A stretch of DNA of 50,594 nucleotides from Bhargavaea beijingensis (GCF_900101985.1 NZ_FNAR01000019.1:1-50594), one strand, 5' to 3'; positions 1-9,211 are shown, numbered from the stretch's first letter. Translations and numbers: made by a program. The notes: a model not told the origin generated them from the sequence alone.

Positions 1-1
1 G

Positions 2-235
2 GACTACCTCGATCATGCAGAGGCCATTCGGCTCACCCCGGAGAACAAAGAAATCTATGCAAGGCGGAAAGAGACCGTAGAGCGCGGTTTCGGAGATGCC
101 AAGGAGAAGTGTGGCATGCGATGGACAACCCTTCGCGGGAAGGAAAAAATGTCCATGCAGGCGATGCTTACTTTTGCTGCCTTAAATCTGAAAAGATTGG
201 CCTGCTGGACCTGGGAGTCACCGGAACCGGCCTGA
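2..235 (+). CDS. IS1182-family transposase, C-terminal fragment
   Basis: This frame is open from the window edge and ends with TGA at 233-235, giving 77 residues. It contains the conserved C-terminal DDE-transposase block of the family: a YARRKETVERGFGDAKEKCG stretch (about residues 20-39) with the acidic residue before the R-G-F signature, then a helix ending in LTFAALNLKRLA. The N-terminal and central catalytic parts lie outside the window. A matching N-terminal fragment of the same family sits at the other end of the window in the same orientation, so this is probably a repeated IS at which an assembly stopped. Confidence 0.85.
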   Translation, partial: DYLDHAEAIRLTPENKEIYARRKETVERGFGDAKEKCGMRWTTLRGKEKMSMQAMLTFAALNLKRLACWTWESPEPA

Positions 236-292
236 CGGCCGGTCATTCCAAGGGGGGGGATGGGAAAAAACATGCGAAATATCCACGAAAAT

Positions 293-335
293 GACAAAAC
301 GGACCCAAAAAGATTTCTTTTGGGTCCGTTTTGTC
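293..335 (+). terminator. 18-bp perfect inverted repeat after the transposase
   Basis: Arms 293-310 and 318-335 are perfectly complementary with a 7-base loop. Position and shape fit a transcription stop, or the inner part of the right end of the IS. The sequence beyond it (TTGTCTACAGTCTG, 331-344) looks like IS1182 ends as I remember them, but this is not proven here. Confidence 0.6.
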
Positions 336-344
336 TACAGTCTG

Positions 345-372
345 AGGCCCTTTTTAAAGGGCCTGTTTTTTT
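345..372 (+). terminator. rho-independent terminator
   Basis: A 9-bp stem (345-353 with 356-364) is followed by G and eight T residues. It would stop plus-strand transcripts leaving the IS. From here to the next gene's terminator at 521 (about 150 bases) I see no gene and no further structure. Confidence 0.7.
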
Positions 373-520
373 ATGTTCTGTATAATATTGTGTCTGATCT
401 TGCACGATGATCAGCTGCGTTGCCTTCTTCCCCAATCTTCATGGATCGATCACTATTAACGTGATGTCATGCTGCGCCCTCCGCATTTTTGGGACTCCAA
501 ATTAGAGAAAGCGTCAAATG

Positions 521-550
521 AAAAATCCCGCCATTCCAAGAATGGCGGGA
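521..550 (-). terminator. terminator of the aldehyde dehydrogenase-DUF779 operon
   Basis: A perfect 10-bp stem (526-535 with 541-550, loop CCAAG) is followed on the minus strand by five T residues, just after the DUF779 stop codon at 558. Confidence 0.85.
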
Positions 551-557
551 GTCACTA

Positions 558-914
558 TTAAATCCCGAGCGCTTCGGTCTCATCTTTTGTAAAAGCCCGT
601 GATCGGGAGAGGAATCGCTTCCCCTCCACCCCTTCCAGGGAGAACATGCCGCCGCGTCCGTCTACGACGTCGATGATGACCTGGGTGTGCTTCCAGTAGT
701 CATACTGGTTTTTGTTCATGTAGAACTTGGCGCCGCCGATTTCGCCAAGGAGGACGTCCTGGCTGCCGATCAGCAGGTCGCCTTCGGGGTAGCACATCGG
801 GGATGATCCCGCGCAGCAGCCCCCGGACTGGTGGAACATGACCGGCCCGTGCTTTCCCTGCAGTTTCCGGATCAGTCCGATCGCTTCATCCGTTGCGGTT
901 ACGCGTTCGACCAT
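558..914 (-). CDS. DUF779 domain-containing protein
   Basis: The 118-residue product is the usual full length for DUF779 and carries the family's Cys-rich segment (HQSGGCCAGSSPMC, about residues 28-41). It starts at an ATG six bases after AGGAGGG. It lies 19 bases downstream of an aldehyde dehydrogenase gene and shares its terminator. DUF779 proteins are very commonly encoded next to this type of acetaldehyde/aldehyde dehydrogenase, and the four cysteines suggest metal or thiol chemistry, but the biochemical role is not established. An accessory role for the dehydrogenase is an inference from the pairing. Confidence 0.9.
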   Translation of the reverse strand: MVERVTATDEAIGLIRKLQGKHGPVMFHQSGGCCAGSSPMCYPEGDLLIGSQDVLLGEIGGAKFYMNKNQYDYWKHTQVIIDVVDGRGGMFSLEGVEGKRFLSRSRAFTKDETEALGI

Positions 915-933
915 TCGGAACCCTCCTCCCGGA

Positions 934-2475
934 TCAGAAGAAGCCCTGTTTGCTTTCGTCGTAGCTGACGAGGAGGTTCTTCGTCTGCTGGTAATGCGAG
1001 AGCATCATCTGGTGCGTTTCTCGGCCGATGCCGGACATTTTGTATCCGCCGAATGCCGCGTGTGCCGGGTAGGCGTGGTAGCAGTTCGTCCATACACGGC
1101 CCGCCTGAATGCCGCGGCCCATTTTGTAGGCGGTGTTCATGTCGCGGGACCAGACGCCCGCTCCGAGACCGTAGAGCGTGTCGTTCGCGATTTCAAGGGC
1201 TTCTTTGGCGTCCTTGAACGTGGTGACCGCCACGACCGGCCCGAAGATCTCTTCCTGGAAGATGCGCATCTTGTTATTGCCTTTGAAGACCGTCGGCTTG
1301 ACGTAGTAGCCTTCCTCAAAGTCACCCTCCAGCGAGTTGCGCTCGCCGCCTGTCAGGCATTCTGCGCCTTCCTCTTTTCCGATCTTCAGGTAGGAGAGGA
1401 TTTTCTCCAGCTGTTCGTTGGATGCCTGGGCACCCATCATGACGTCCGGATCCAGCGGGTTGCCGGTCTTGATCGCCTCGACGCGCTTGATGGCGCGCTC
1501 GATGAACTTGTCGTAGATGGATTCCTGGATCAGAGCGCGGGACGGACAGGTGCACACTTCGCCCTGGTTCAGCGCGAACATGACGAACCCTTCGACCGCC
1601 TTGTCGAGGAACGCATCGTCTTCATCGAATACATCCTCGAAGAAGATGTTCGGCGACTTGCCGCCCAGTTCGAGCGTGACCGGAATGAGGTTTTGGGACG
1701 CATACTGCATGATCAGGCGGCCGGTCGTCGTCTCCCCGGTGAATGCGATTTTGCTGATGCGCGGATTGGAGGCAAGCGGTTTTCCGGCTTCCAAACCGAA
1801 CCCGTTGACGACGTTGACGACGCCTGCAGGAAGCAGATCTTCGATCAGCTCGATCAGCACCATGATCGAGGCCGGTGTCTGCTCGGCCGGTTTCAGGACC
1901 ACGCAGTTTCCTGCCGCAAGTGCCGGCGCGAGCTTCCAGACCGCCATAAGGATCGGGAAGTTCCACGGGATGATCTGCCCGACCACACCGAGCGGCTCAT
2001 GGAAATGATAGGCGACCGTATTTTCGTCCACCTGGCTGATGCCGCCCTCCTGGGAGCGAAGTGCGCCCGCGAAGTAACGGAAATGATCGATGGCCAGCGG
2101 AATGTCAGCGTTCAGCGGCTCACGGACCGCCTTGCCGTTGTCCCATGTTTCCGCGACGGCCAGCTTCTCGATGTTTTCTTCCATACGGTCCGCGATTTTC
2201 AGGAGGATTCCGGACCGCTCCTGGACGGAAGTCTTGCCCCAGGCATCCTTGGCGGCATGCGCGGCGTCAAGCGCCTTTTCGATGTCCTCTTCTGTGGAAC
2301 GCGCCACTTGCGTGAACACCTGGCCTGTCACCGGTGTGATGTTGTCGAAGTACTCACCCTTTGCAGGAGGCACCCACTGGCCTCCGATATAGTTGTCATA
2401 CTTCTCGCGAAAGTTGACTTTTGCACCTTCCGTGTTCGGCTTCGCATAAACCCGGGATTTGATCACTTCTACCAT
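934..2475 (-). CDS. NAD-dependent aldehyde dehydrogenase (ExaC/AcoD-like)
   Basis: The 513-residue protein has the full ALDH layout. The cofactor-binding FTGETTTGR is near residues 245-253, the general base Glu269 lies in LELGGKSPN, the catalytic Cys308 in NQGEVCTC, and EIFGPV lies in the C-terminal third. It would oxidise small aliphatic aldehydes such as acetaldehyde to the acid in the cytoplasm. The ATG is preceded by GGGAGG. It is the first gene of a two-gene operon with DUF779. A 7-bp-armed inverted repeat lies about 66-82 bases upstream. The exact substrate cannot be read from the sequence. Confidence 0.93.
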   Translation of the reverse strand: MVEVIKSRVYAKPNTEGAKVNFREKYDNYIGGQWVPPAKGEYFDNITPVTGQVFTQVARSTEEDIEKALDAAHAAKDAWGKTSVQERSGILLKIADRMEENIEKLAVAETWDNGKAVREPLNADIPLAIDHFRYFAGALRSQEGGISQVDENTVAYHFHEPLGVVGQIIPWNFPILMAVWKLAPALAAGNCVVLKPAEQTPASIMVLIELIEDLLPAGVVNVVNGFGLEAGKPLASNPRISKIAFTGETTTGRLIMQYASQNLIPVTLELGGKSPNIFFEDVFDEDDAFLDKAVEGFVMFALNQGEVCTCPSRALIQESIYDKFIERAIKRVEAIKTGNPLDPDVMMGAQASNEQLEKILSYLKIGKEEGAECLTGGERNSLEGDFEEGYYVKPTVFKGNNKMRIFQEEIFGPVVAVTTFKDAKEALEIANDTLYGLGAGVWSRDMNTAYKMGRGIQAGRVWTNCYHAYPAHAAFGGYKMSGIGRETHQMMLSHYQQTKNLLVSYDESKQGFF

Positions 2476-2540
2476 TTGTTCATTCCTCCCTTTCTTGTAT
2501 GCGCTTTCTTCCTGCCATTTTCTATATTGTCAGAAAGCAC

Positions 2541-2557
2541 AGAACTTTTCAAGTTCT
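2541..2557. promoter_or_regulatory. inverted repeat upstream of the aldehyde dehydrogenase
   Basis: AGAACTT-TTC-AAGTTCT is a perfect palindrome with 7-base arms and a 3-base centre, in the 5' region of the dehydrogenase gene. It could be an operator. I do not recognise the regulator. The 204-base gap 2476-2679 otherwise holds an AT-rich stretch (about 2610-2630) that could include a promoter, without a clear consensus. Confidence 0.35.
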
Positions 2558-2679
2558 ATCTCCTCTATACCGGAAATCATGTTCCAGGACACCTAGAAAT
2601 AGAACCGCAGCCTATATATACATATGTGGCGCGGTCCCGTTTATGACAGAAACTATTAAAGTCGGAATGTTCAGTTCAA

Positions 2680-3417
2680 TTAGAGTTCTATTCCAAAGTA
2701 TTCGGCCAGGGGTTGCTCTCTGCCTTCTTCATGCCACGTGTTGTATTTTCGGAACACCGCATGAGCGCTCCCGTTTTCCCTCTCGACGAGTTCACAGACC
2801 GCCAAAAAACTGCGCCAGTAGTCGAACATGATGGAGGGGAGCGTTCCTTTGTAGGAGGCCGCTCCAAAGTCATCAATCGAATGGTTGCCGTAGCGATGTT
2901 TCAGCGCATCGTAAAGGGACTTTTCTGCAGCTGTCACTTCATTGAAGTATGGATCGCCGAGCAAATGCCTTCTGGGCAGATAAAAGCACATGCCTTCCTC
3001 AAACCAGATCGCATCCGTGCGCTCGTCCTCAAATTCGTCGGGGAACTGGTCCAGATGATGGGTCAGTTCATGGGCGAGGATATCCAGCAGCTGCGCTTCG
3101 CCTGCCGATTCATAAAATACCCTCACATCCGGAAGGTCCTCCCCGTCCATCTGTTCGAGCATGATGCGTTTCCATACGACCTGGTCCGGACACATGAAAA
3201 TCAGCTCTTCTCTCGTATATGCAGGAATGAGGACATGTCCGAACACATCGGTAGCCAACTTGCTGCTAGTCCACACTACCGCCTTCGGCACTTCAGTCAG
3301 CCCGAACGCATTGCAGAGAAACGCTTTGTAGGAACCTAGCCGCATCATGAGCCGTTTGACCGTCGCTTCGTAAACTTCCCCTTCCCCCGGCGTTTCAAAA
3401 GCGAAAATTGATTTCAT
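2680..3417 (-). CDS. zincin-like metallopeptidase-fold protein
   Basis: This 245-residue soluble protein contains HELTHHLDQ (His116, Glu117, His120) and, about 20 residues on, WFEEG (Glu140/141). That is the spacing of a gluzincin zinc site. No signal peptide is visible, so it probably acts in the cytoplasm. Its ATG overlaps the TGA of the upstream acetyltransferase gene (ATGA at 3414-3417), so translation is likely coupled. I do not recognise a named family. It resembles peptidase MA-like proteins, and the substrate is unknown. Confidence 0.75.
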   Translation of the reverse strand: MKSIFAFETPGEGEVYEATVKRLMMRLGSYKAFLCNAFGLTEVPKAVVWTSSKLATDVFGHVLIPAYTREELIFMCPDQVVWKRIMLEQMDGEDLPDVRVFYESAGEAQLLDILAHELTHHLDQFPDEFEDERTDAIWFEEGMCFYLPRRHLLGDPYFNEVTAAEKSLYDALKHRYGNHSIDDFGAASYKGTLPSIMFDYWRSFLAVCELVERENGSAHAVFRKYNTWHEEGREQPLAEYFGIEL

Positions 3418-3899
3418 TCTATCCCATCCCCCTTATCCAGACGCAGCTTCATGCCTTCATGCGTTGTACAGAATCCGAGGCTTTCGTAGAACCGGACGGC
3501 ATCCGGACGGCCTTTGTCGGTAGTGAGCTGGACAAGCCTGCATCCTTTTTCCTCCGCAAGCCCGATGGCATGGCGGATCAGTCCCCCGCCGACACCGCTG
3601 CCCCTCATGGAGGCAGCGACCCTGACGCCCTCGATCATCGCCCGCCAGCTTCCCCTGTACGTGAGGGATGGGAGAAACGTGAGCTGCAGGACACCTGCAA
3701 GGTTTCCGTTTCTCTCTGCCACGATCAGTTCATTGTTCGGGTCCTGGCTAATGGCGAGGAACGCCTCTTCGTATGAACGCTCAAGCGGCAGATCAGGATT
3801 TTCACGCGTTCGACCCAGATGGTCGTCCGCCAGCATCCCGACAATCCCCTCAAGATCGGCACGGACCGCGGAGCGGAATATCTGATTTCCCTCTTTCAT
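3414..3899 (-). CDS. GNAT-family N-acetyltransferase
   Basis: The 161-residue product has the GNAT core: an acetyl-CoA binding loop with MRGSGVGGGLIRHAI and a C-terminal AVRFYESLGF motif. I chose the ATG at 3899 because GGGGGAG lies six bases upstream. A TTG two codons earlier has no good site. The substrate (small amine or protein N-terminus) cannot be predicted. It is the first gene of a two-gene operon with the zincin-like protein, which it overlaps by four bases, so the two may act on the same target. Confidence 0.85.
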   Translation of the reverse strand: MKEGNQIFRSAVRADLEGIVGMLADDHLGRTRENPDLPLERSYEEAFLAISQDPNNELIVAERNGNLAGVLQLTFLPSLTYRGSWRAMIEGVRVAASMRGSGVGGGLIRHAIGLAEEKGCRLVQLTTDKGRPDAVRFYESLGFCTTHEGMKLRLDKGDGIE

Positions 3900-3946
3900 A
3901 AACAACTCCCCCTCTTCCCTTCAACGATACCGGAATCCGGGCAAAG

Positions 3947-3974
3947 AAAAAAGCACAGAAAATGAATTCCGTGC
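3947..3974 (-). terminator. rlmN terminator
   Basis: An 8-bp stem with one G-T pair (3953-3960 with 3967-3974) is followed on the minus strand by six T residues, directly after the rlmN stop at 3983. Confidence 0.75.
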
Positions 3975-3982
3975 CGATAGCG

Positions 3983-5044
3983 TCAGGAGACGTCCTTTTT
4001 GATTTGTTTGCTGCGGAGCTGTCCGCATGCCGCATCGATGTCGGTGCCCTGCTCGTGGCGGACGCCGCATTGGATGCCCTTGGCTTTCAGCGTCTTTTCA
4101 AACGCGGCGATCGCCTCAGGAGTGCTGCGGCTGTAGCGGTCATGCTCTTCAACCGGATTGTACGGAATCAGGTTGACGTAGCTGAGGTGCTTTTTGTTCT
4201 GCAGAAGCTTGGCCAGCTGCTGCGCTTCCTCGACGTGGTCATTTACATCGTGAAGGAGGATGTATTCGAACGTGATGCGCCGGTTTTTCTTCGACAGGAA
4301 GTAATCGATGGCGTCCATGACCTGCTCAAGAGGGAACGCCTTGTTGATTTTCATGATTTCCGTGCGCAGCTCGTTGTTCGGCGCGTGGATCGATAGCGCG
4401 AGGTTGACCTGCAGGTCCTCGTCGGCAAACTTGCGGATGCCCTTCACAAGGCCGCTTGTCGAGACGGTGATGTGGCGCGCCCCGATGCCGAGCCCATTCC
4501 CGTCGTTGACGACGCGGAGGAAGTTCATCAGGTTGTCGTAGTTGTCGAACGGCTCGCCGATGCCCATGACGACAATATTGGAAACCCGCTCCCCCTTGCC
4601 GAGCCGGTCAAGATGCTCCTGGACATTCATGATCTGCTCGACGATTTCGCCGGCGGTCAGGTCCCGGCTTTTGCGGAGAAGCCCGCTCGCACAGAAGCTG
4701 CAGCCGATGTTGCAGCCGACCTGTGTGGTCACGCAGACCGATTGCCCGTAGCTGAAGTGCATCAGGACCGTTTCGATCAGGTTGCCGTCCGCCAGGCGGA
4801 AAAGGAACTTGACCGTGCCGTCCGCGGATTCCTGTTTGACCGCGATGTCCATTGTCCGGATGGTGAACGCCCCGTCGAGAATCTCGCGGCATTCCCTATT
4901 GACGTTTTTCATTTCATCGAAAGACTTGACCCTTTTCTTGTACAGCCAGTCCCATACCTGTGCTGCACGGAACTTTTGCTGGCCGTATTCTGCCATCCAT
5001 TGTTGAAGCTGTTCGAAGGTCAAACCGTAAATCGATTGTTTCAT
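3983..5044 (-). CDS. rlmN: dual-specificity 23S rRNA/tRNA adenine-C2 methyltransferase RlmN
   Basis: The 353-residue radical-SAM enzyme methylates C2 of A2503 in 23S rRNA and A37 in some tRNAs. The [4Fe-4S] cysteines are C111, C115 and C118 ([12 protein letters not shown]). The methyl-carrier pair seen in the family is present as C104 (SVCVTTQ) and C340 (AACGQL), at the same spacing as E. coli C118 and C355. The [12 protein letters not shown] segment distinguishes it from other radical-SAM enzymes. The start at 5044 follows AGGATAT and gives the normal length. Upstream in-frame codons overlap the next gene and have no ribosome-binding site. Confidence 0.96.
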   Translation of the reverse strand: MKQSIYGLTFEQLQQWMAEYGQQKFRAAQVWDWLYKKRVKSFDEMKNVNRECREILDGAFTIRTMDIAVKQESADGTVKFLFRLADGNLIETVLMHFSYGQSVCVTTQVGCNIGCSFCASGLLRKSRDLTAGEIVEQIMNVQEHLDRLGKGERVSNIVVMGIGEPFDNYDNLMNFLRVVNDGNGLGIGARHITVSTSGLVKGIRKFADEDLQVNLALSIHAPNNELRTEIMKINKAFPLEQVMDAIDYFLSKKNRRITFEYILLHDVNDHVEEAQQLAKLLQNKKHLSYVNLIPYNPVEEHDRYSRSTPEAIAAFEKTLKAKGIQCGVRHEQGTDIDAACGQLRSKQIKKDVS

Positions 5045-5114
5045 TGTATATCCTGCCTCATTCCGTTGAAATTCTTTTTTTATCCTATACGATGCAGGAA
5101 GATCCGACAAGTGT

Positions 5115-5756
5115 TCAGACTTGACTCTTTCTGCCTGTTTTATTGACATACATGGCGTGGTCCGCCGCATCAACAAGAGACTCGAGGTCCACGCCGTCCG
5201 CTGGTGCCACCGCAATGCCAAATGACACGCCGATTGACCGGCCTCCGGCATACCCGAGTGAATTCATCCGGGCTGTAATCTCTTCGGCGCCATGGATTTT
5301 AAAATCCTCATCGGCATCCTTGGAGATGGCGAGGACTTCGTCCCCTCCCCACCTGGCGATGATTCCCCGGCTGCCGATGAAATCCGTCAGAGTGTCTGCG
5401 AAATCCCGAAGCACGGCGTCACCGGCTTCGTGCCCATACGTATCGTTGATCTCTTTGAAGTCGTCAAGATCAAACAGGACAACTGCGTACCCGGGATATC
5501 CAGAAAGCCGCAGTTTTCTGACATGGTCAATCAGCGAGCGGCAATTGTGGGCACCTGTCAGCGGATCCCGTCCCGACAGATAATCGGCACGGTCATAGTG
5601 GTAACCGACTGTGTAGGCGACGGCAAGAAAAACTGCCGTCAGCAAAAAGAACGTGCCGTCGAACGGCAATTCATAATAGACATGATAATAGAAATAACGC
5701 ATGATGTTGAACAGCGCAACAATGCCGGTTGCAATGAGCCGCCCCCTCCAGCGCAT
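5115..5756 (-). CDS. membrane-anchored GGDEF-domain protein (putative diguanylate cyclase)
   Basis: The 213-residue protein has two hydrophobic segments (about residues 8-25 and 33-50) followed by a complete GGDEF domain starting at DPLTGAHN and containing [15 protein letters not shown]. The active-site loop reads WGGDEV, with Val replacing the usual last Phe. The metal and substrate residues G-G-D-E remain, so activity making cyclic di-GMP is possible but not certain. There is no sensory domain beyond the short membrane part. The ATG at 5756 has GGGGGG six bases upstream. No EAL or PilZ protein lies nearby. Confidence 0.88.
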   Translation of the reverse strand: MRWRGRLIATGIVALFNIMRYFYYHVYYELPFDGTFFLLTAVFLAVAYTVGYHYDRADYLSGRDPLTGAHNCRSLIDHVRKLRLSGYPGYAVVLFDLDDFKEINDTYGHEAGDAVLRDFADTLTDFIGSRGIIARWGGDEVLAISKDADEDFKIHGAEEITARMNSLGYAGGRSIGVSFGIAVAPADGVDLESLVDAADHAMYVNKTGRKSQV

Positions 5757-5919
5757 GTCCATCCCCCCGTCCGAAACTGCACAATGCCTTTCATTATACC
5801 ATAAAAAAGGAAAATACCCTGAAGGCTGAAAAAACTGAATGTGCTTGTGCTCTGACAGACTGGAACCTCATGGCCTATCATGACGTATAGATAGCATCGA
5901 TTGGAAAGGAGCCGGTTTT

Positions 5920-7662
5920 ATGGCACCAACAAACTCTAAAAAACAGGACGGGCTAAAGCCGTTTATCCGCCTGATCCGCTCCACAGGCATTCCAAAAGCC
6001 GCGTTCGGCGTCGGAATCGCCGGTTTTCTCATTACAACCATTGTCGGGCTAGCCATTCCACTTCTTACCAAACAGCTGGTGGACGGGTTTTCCCTGGCAA
6101 CCCTCAGCCCCATGCTGATTGCGGCCATTGTTGCCGCATTTCTCATCCAGACTGTCATCGACGGGATCTCGACTTATCTCCTGAGTTACACCGGGCAGAA
6201 ACTCGTCGCGGACTTGCGGGGGAAAATGTGGCGCAAGCTGCTCCGGCTTCCGGTCTCTCATTTCGACGCGGAGACAAGCGGCGGAACAGTCAGCCGGGTC
6301 ATCAATGATACAGGGATCGTAAAGGAACTCATCTCGAACCATGTACCGCAGTTTATCAGCGGCATCATCTCCATTATCGGCGCGGTGGTTCTGCTGCTGA
6401 TCCTCGACTGGCAGATGACACTCGTCATGCTGATCTCCATCCCGGTCACAATGGCGCTCATGATTCCCCTCGGCCGCCGCATGGCCAAGATTTCGCGCGG
6501 TATGCAGGACGAAACCGCTGCCTTCAGCGGCAGCATTCAGCAGACCATCAGTGAAATCCGCCTGATGAAGGCATCGAACGCCGAAGAAGATGAGGAGAAA
6601 AGAGGCACAGGCGGGATTCATAGGCTGTTTGACTTCGGACTCCGGGAGGCGAGGATCAACGCGATCATCGGCCCGCTGATGGGCCTGATCATGTGGGTGG
6701 TCATCGCGTTCATCATCGTCTACGGGGGGATGCGCGTCGCGGACGGCTCGATGTCCACAGGCACGCTGGTCGCTTTCCTGCTGTACCTTTTCCAGATTGT
6801 CTTTCCTGTTACGACGTTCGCCATGTTCTTTACGCAACTGCAGAAAGCCAAGGGAGCCACGGAACGAATTATCCAGATCCTCTGCCTTGAGCCGGAGCCG
6901 GGACAGAACGGGGCCAATGTGGATGTTTCAGGTCTCCCGATCATCGTGGAAGATGTCAGCTTTTCCTACCAACCCGAAGAGCCGATCCTCAAAAACATTT
7001 CGTTCCGCGCGAATCCGGGTGAAATGATCGCTTTCGCCGGACCGAGCGGCGGAGGCAAATCCACGATGTTCGCTTTGCTTGAACGGTTCTACGAACCGGA
7101 CAGCGGGGTCATCCGCGTCGGGGATACACCGATCGCTGCCCTGTCACTCGATAATTGGCGGAGCCAGATCGGTTATGTCCCGCAGGAAAGCGCGATGATG
7201 TCCGGCACGATCCGGGATAACCTTCTCTACGGCCTTGAACAGGACAAGATCTCTGAAGAAAAAATCCGGCAGGCATCAGATATGGCGTTCGCCTCGGAAT
7301 TCATCAAAAGTTTCCCTTCCGGACTCGACACCGAAATCGGTGAGCGCGGCATCCGGCTTTCCGGCGGCCAGCGACAGCGCATCGCCATTGCCCGGGCGTT
7401 TCTCAGAAATCCGAAAATCCTCATGATGGACGAGGCGACGGCAAGCCTGGACAGCCATTCGGAGGGGATTGTCCAGGAAGCCCTTCAACGCCTCATGGCC
7501 GGGCGCACGACATTTGCCATCGCCCATCGACTGTCCACAATCGTTGATGCCGACCGCATCATTTTCATTGAAGATGGACGAGTGACCGGAACAGGAACCC
7601 ATCAGGAGTTATTGGACTCCCATCCGGTCTACAGGGAATATGCCGGGCAGCAGCTCATATGA
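5920..7662 (+). CDS. ABC transporter, fused permease/ATPase (BmrA-like exporter)
   Basis: The 580-residue half-transporter has six membrane segments in the first 300 residues, then an ATPase domain with Walker A GPSGGGKST, signature LSGGQRQR, Walker B ILMMDEAT and the H-loop in AIAHRLST. Such homodimers export drugs, lipids or peptides, and the closest named type by layout is BmrA. AAGGAG lies seven to eight bases before the ATG. It is a lone plus-strand gene with the minus-strand GGDEF gene upstream. A CTGACA-17-CTATCA pair near 5851-5879 may be its promoter, which is a weak call. Confidence 0.92.
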   Translation: MAPTNSKKQDGLKPFIRLIRSTGIPKAAFGVGIAGFLITTIVGLAIPLLTKQLVDGFSLATLSPMLIAAIVAAFLIQTVIDGISTYLLSYTGQKLVADLRGKMWRKLLRLPVSHFDAETSGGTVSRVINDTGIVKELISNHVPQFISGIISIIGAVVLLLILDWQMTLVMLISIPVTMALMIPLGRRMAKISRGMQDETAAFSGSIQQTISEIRLMKASNAEEDEEKRGTGGIHRLFDFGLREARINAIIGPLMGLIMWVVIAFIIVYGGMRVADGSMSTGTLVAFLLYLFQIVFPVTTFAMFFTQLQKAKGATERIIQILCLEPEPGQNGANVDVSGLPIIVEDVSFSYQPEEPILKNISFRANPGEMIAFAGPSGGGKSTMFALLERFYEPDSGVIRVGDTPIAALSLDNWRSQIGYVPQESAMMSGTIRDNLLYGLEQDKISEEKIRQASDMAFASEFIKSFPSGLDTEIGERGIRLSGGQRQRIAIARAFLRNPKILMMDEATASLDSHSEGIVQEALQRLMAGRTTFAIAHRLSTIVDADRIIFIEDGRVTGTGTHQELLDSHPVYREYAGQQLI

Positions 7663-7673
7663 AAACATTTCCT

Positions 7674-7702
7674 TTGACTTGTTATCATGCATCTGATATT
7701 AT
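7674..7702 (+). promoter_or_regulatory. strong sigma-A promoter with no protein gene behind it
   Basis: TTGACT (7674-7679) and TATTAT (7697-7702) are separated by exactly 17 bases, each one mismatch from consensus. It starts 11 bases after the ABC transporter stop, and the predicted start of transcription is about 7709. The downstream DNA encodes no plus-strand protein and ends in a terminator, so the promoter most simply serves a non-coding RNA. Confidence 0.75.
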
Positions 7703-7708
7703 TAAAAC

Positions 7709-7979
7709 TTGTGATGTTTCATCTTGAACGGAATCGGTTAGAACTGGCGTCCATTCGCATGATGCGGAGGACACTCATTCACGCTGGCGCGGCTATAGGG
7801 CCGCAAGGACGCAATAGCAGGTAGGGATTGCGTTGCTTGGGTTAGCATGTGAGTGGATTCATACCGCGGCAAAGAACCCCTTAAGCTAAACGGGGGAGAA
7901 AAACGGAAAACGATTGGCTTCAACTGAACATTGCCGAATAAAAAAAGGGATGCTCCGCTTACGCGGACGCATCCCTTTT
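7709..7979 (+). ncRNA. candidate structured non-coding RNA of about 270 nt
   Basis: Between the strong promoter and the hairpin at 7943-7979 the strand can form many helices: 7713-7716/7720-7723; 7749-7752/7769-7772 with an inner 7756-7759/7763-7766; 7772-7777/7850-7855 enclosing 7789-7793/7800-7804 and 7809-7815/7827-7833; and 7877-7880/7892-7895. The loop of the last (7885-7891) can pair with 7841-7846 as a pseudoknot. No plus-strand ORF with a ribosome-binding site lies inside. I find no hallmark of tmRNA, RNase P, SRP, 6S, T-box or the riboswitches I know, and the neighbouring nupC runs the other way. Function is unknown. A member of a known large Firmicutes RNA class such as raiA RNA cannot be excluded by eye. 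Confidence 0.55.
7939..7979. terminator. bidirectional terminator (nupC and candidate RNA)
   Basis: An 11-bp outer stem (7943-7953 with 7969-7979), a one-base bulge and a 5-bp inner stem (7954-7958 with 7963-7967) close on a TTAC loop. On the minus strand it is followed by a T run, making it the nupC terminator. On the plus strand the stem itself ends in TTTT. Confidence 0.85.
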
Positions 7980-7996
7980 CCAATTCCTTTATACGA

Positions 7997-9211
7997 TTAC
8001 ATGAACATGCCGGCGATCGATGCGCTAAGCAGGGATGCAAGCATACCCGCCGCCACGGCACGCATCCCCATGCGGGCGATGTCCGGGCGGCGTTCCGGCG
8101 CCATCCCACCAAGACCGCCGAGCAGAATTGCAAGCGAGCTCAGGTTGGCGAAACCGCAGAGTGCGAAACTGATGACCATGACCGTCTTATCGGAAAGCTC
8201 GGCAATTTGAGGGGCAAACGATGCGTATGCCACAAACTCATTCAGCACAAGCTTCTGGCCGATAAAGCTTCCCGCCTGCACGGCCTCCTGCCATGGAACA
8301 CCGATAGCGAACGCAAGCGGCGAGAACACATAGCCGAGGATGCTCTGAATCGTGAGATCCTCTGCGCCGAACCAGGATCCGATTCCTCCAAGCAGACCAT
8401 TCAGAAGGGCGATCAGTGCGATGAATGCGAGAAGCATCGCACCGACATTAAGTGCAAGAGACATTCCGTCCCCTGCTCCTTTTGCTGCAGCATCAATGAC
8501 GTTGGTCGCACCCGTATCTTTTTCCATGATGAATTCATCATCTTTCGGCTTTTCTTTTTCCGGCATGATGATTTTCGCCATGATCAAACCTGCCGGGGCC
8601 GCCATAAAGCTTGCCGCGATCAGATACTCGAGCGGAACGCCCAGTAGCGCATATCCCGCCAGTGTGGAACCGGCTACGGAAGCAAGGCCCCCGGTCATGA
8701 CTGCGAAAAGTTCCGAGTTGGTCATGTTCTTCAGGAACGGACGGACCACGAGTGGCGCTTCCGTCTGGCCGACAAAAATATTCGCAGCTGCAGAAGTGGA
8801 CTCGGTCTTGCTTGTCCCAAGCAACTTCGAAAGTCCGCCGCCGAGCAGTTTGATGACCCACTGCATGATTCCGAGGTAGTAAAGAACGGAAATCAGAGAC
8901 GAGAAGAAGATGATGATGGTCAGCACCTGGAAGGCGAAGATGACACCCAGCTCTCCATTGCCGTCACCGAGCGGCCCGAACAGGAACTTAATCCCTTCAC
9001 CTGCATAGCCGATCACGTTGTTGACGGCGTCTGTCACATTCAACAGGATTTTCCGGCCGATTTCCGACTTGAGGACGATAAACGCAAACAGAAGCTGAAG
9101 CGCAAGACCGCCGATGATTGTCCGCGGGTTGATCGCTTTTTTCCCGGTTGAGAAAAGAAATGCAATACCGAGAACGACGGCCATACCCATCAGGCCCCAC
9201 AAAATATTCAT
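7997..9211 (-). CDS. nupC: nucleoside:cation symporter, CNT family
   Basis: The 404-residue polytopic membrane protein has the concentrative nucleoside transporter signatures [12 protein letters not shown] (near residue 145) and LNEFVAY in the C-terminal half. It would import nucleosides with H+ or Na+. GGGGA lies six bases before the ATG. It stands alone with its own terminator. A 16-bp palindrome 61-76 bases upstream is a likely operator. I see no purine riboswitch in front of it. Confidence 0.93.
   Translation of the reverse strand: MNILWGLMGMAVVLGIAFLFSTGKKAINPRTIIGGLALQLLFAFIVLKSEIGRKILLNVTDAVNNVIGYAGEGIKFLFGPLGDGNGELGVIFAFQVLTIIIFFSSLISVLYYLGIMQWVIKLLGGGLSKLLGTSKTESTSAAANIFVGQTEAPLVVRPFLKNMTNSELFAVMTGGLASVAGSTLAGYALLGVPLEYLIAASFMAAPAGLIMAKIIMPEKEKPKDDEFIMEKDTGATNVIDAAAKGAGDGMSLALNVGAMLLAFIALIALLNGLLGGIGSWFGAEDLTIQSILGYVFSPLAFAIGVPWQEAVQAGSFIGQKLVLNEFVAYASFAPQIAELSDKTVMVISFALCGFANLSSLAILLGGLGGMAPERRPDIARMGMRAVAAGMLASLLSASIAGMFM

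Larger units (their letters stand above)
1..340 (+). mobile_element. IS1182-family element, right-end fragment
   Basis: The window opens inside an IS1182-type transposase whose reading frame ends at 235. About 58 bases later comes a perfect 18-bp inverted repeat (293-310 and 318-335, loop of 7), followed by a second terminator-like hairpin. I take the first hairpin as part of the right end of the element, which is an inference. The exact right boundary and any target-site duplication cannot be set without another copy to compare. Confidence 0.6.

Noticed and set aside
838-2646. 602-codon open frame on the plus strand across the aldehyde dehydrogenase
   Set aside because: It is antisense to a clearly conserved enzyme, has no family features or ribosome-binding site, and arises from the GC-rich codon use of the real gene. 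The same holds for long antisense frames at 6049-6837, 16912-17946, 31619-32305, 34923-35945 and 42223-43458.
7863-7900. ACCGCGG and a GGACGCAA-like stretch suggesting a T-box or a cyclic di-GMP riboswitch
   Set aside because: The T-box needs GGTGG before ACCGCG and a downstream synthetase or amino-acid gene on the same strand, and the cyclic di-GMP aptamer core is incomplete. No plus-strand gene follows.
7738-8133. 131-codon minus-strand frame over the 7.7-kb intergenic region
   Set aside because: It has no ribosome-binding site, overlaps the nupC 3' end and terminator, and its composition is unlike a protein. The hairpin structure and promoter fit an RNA better.
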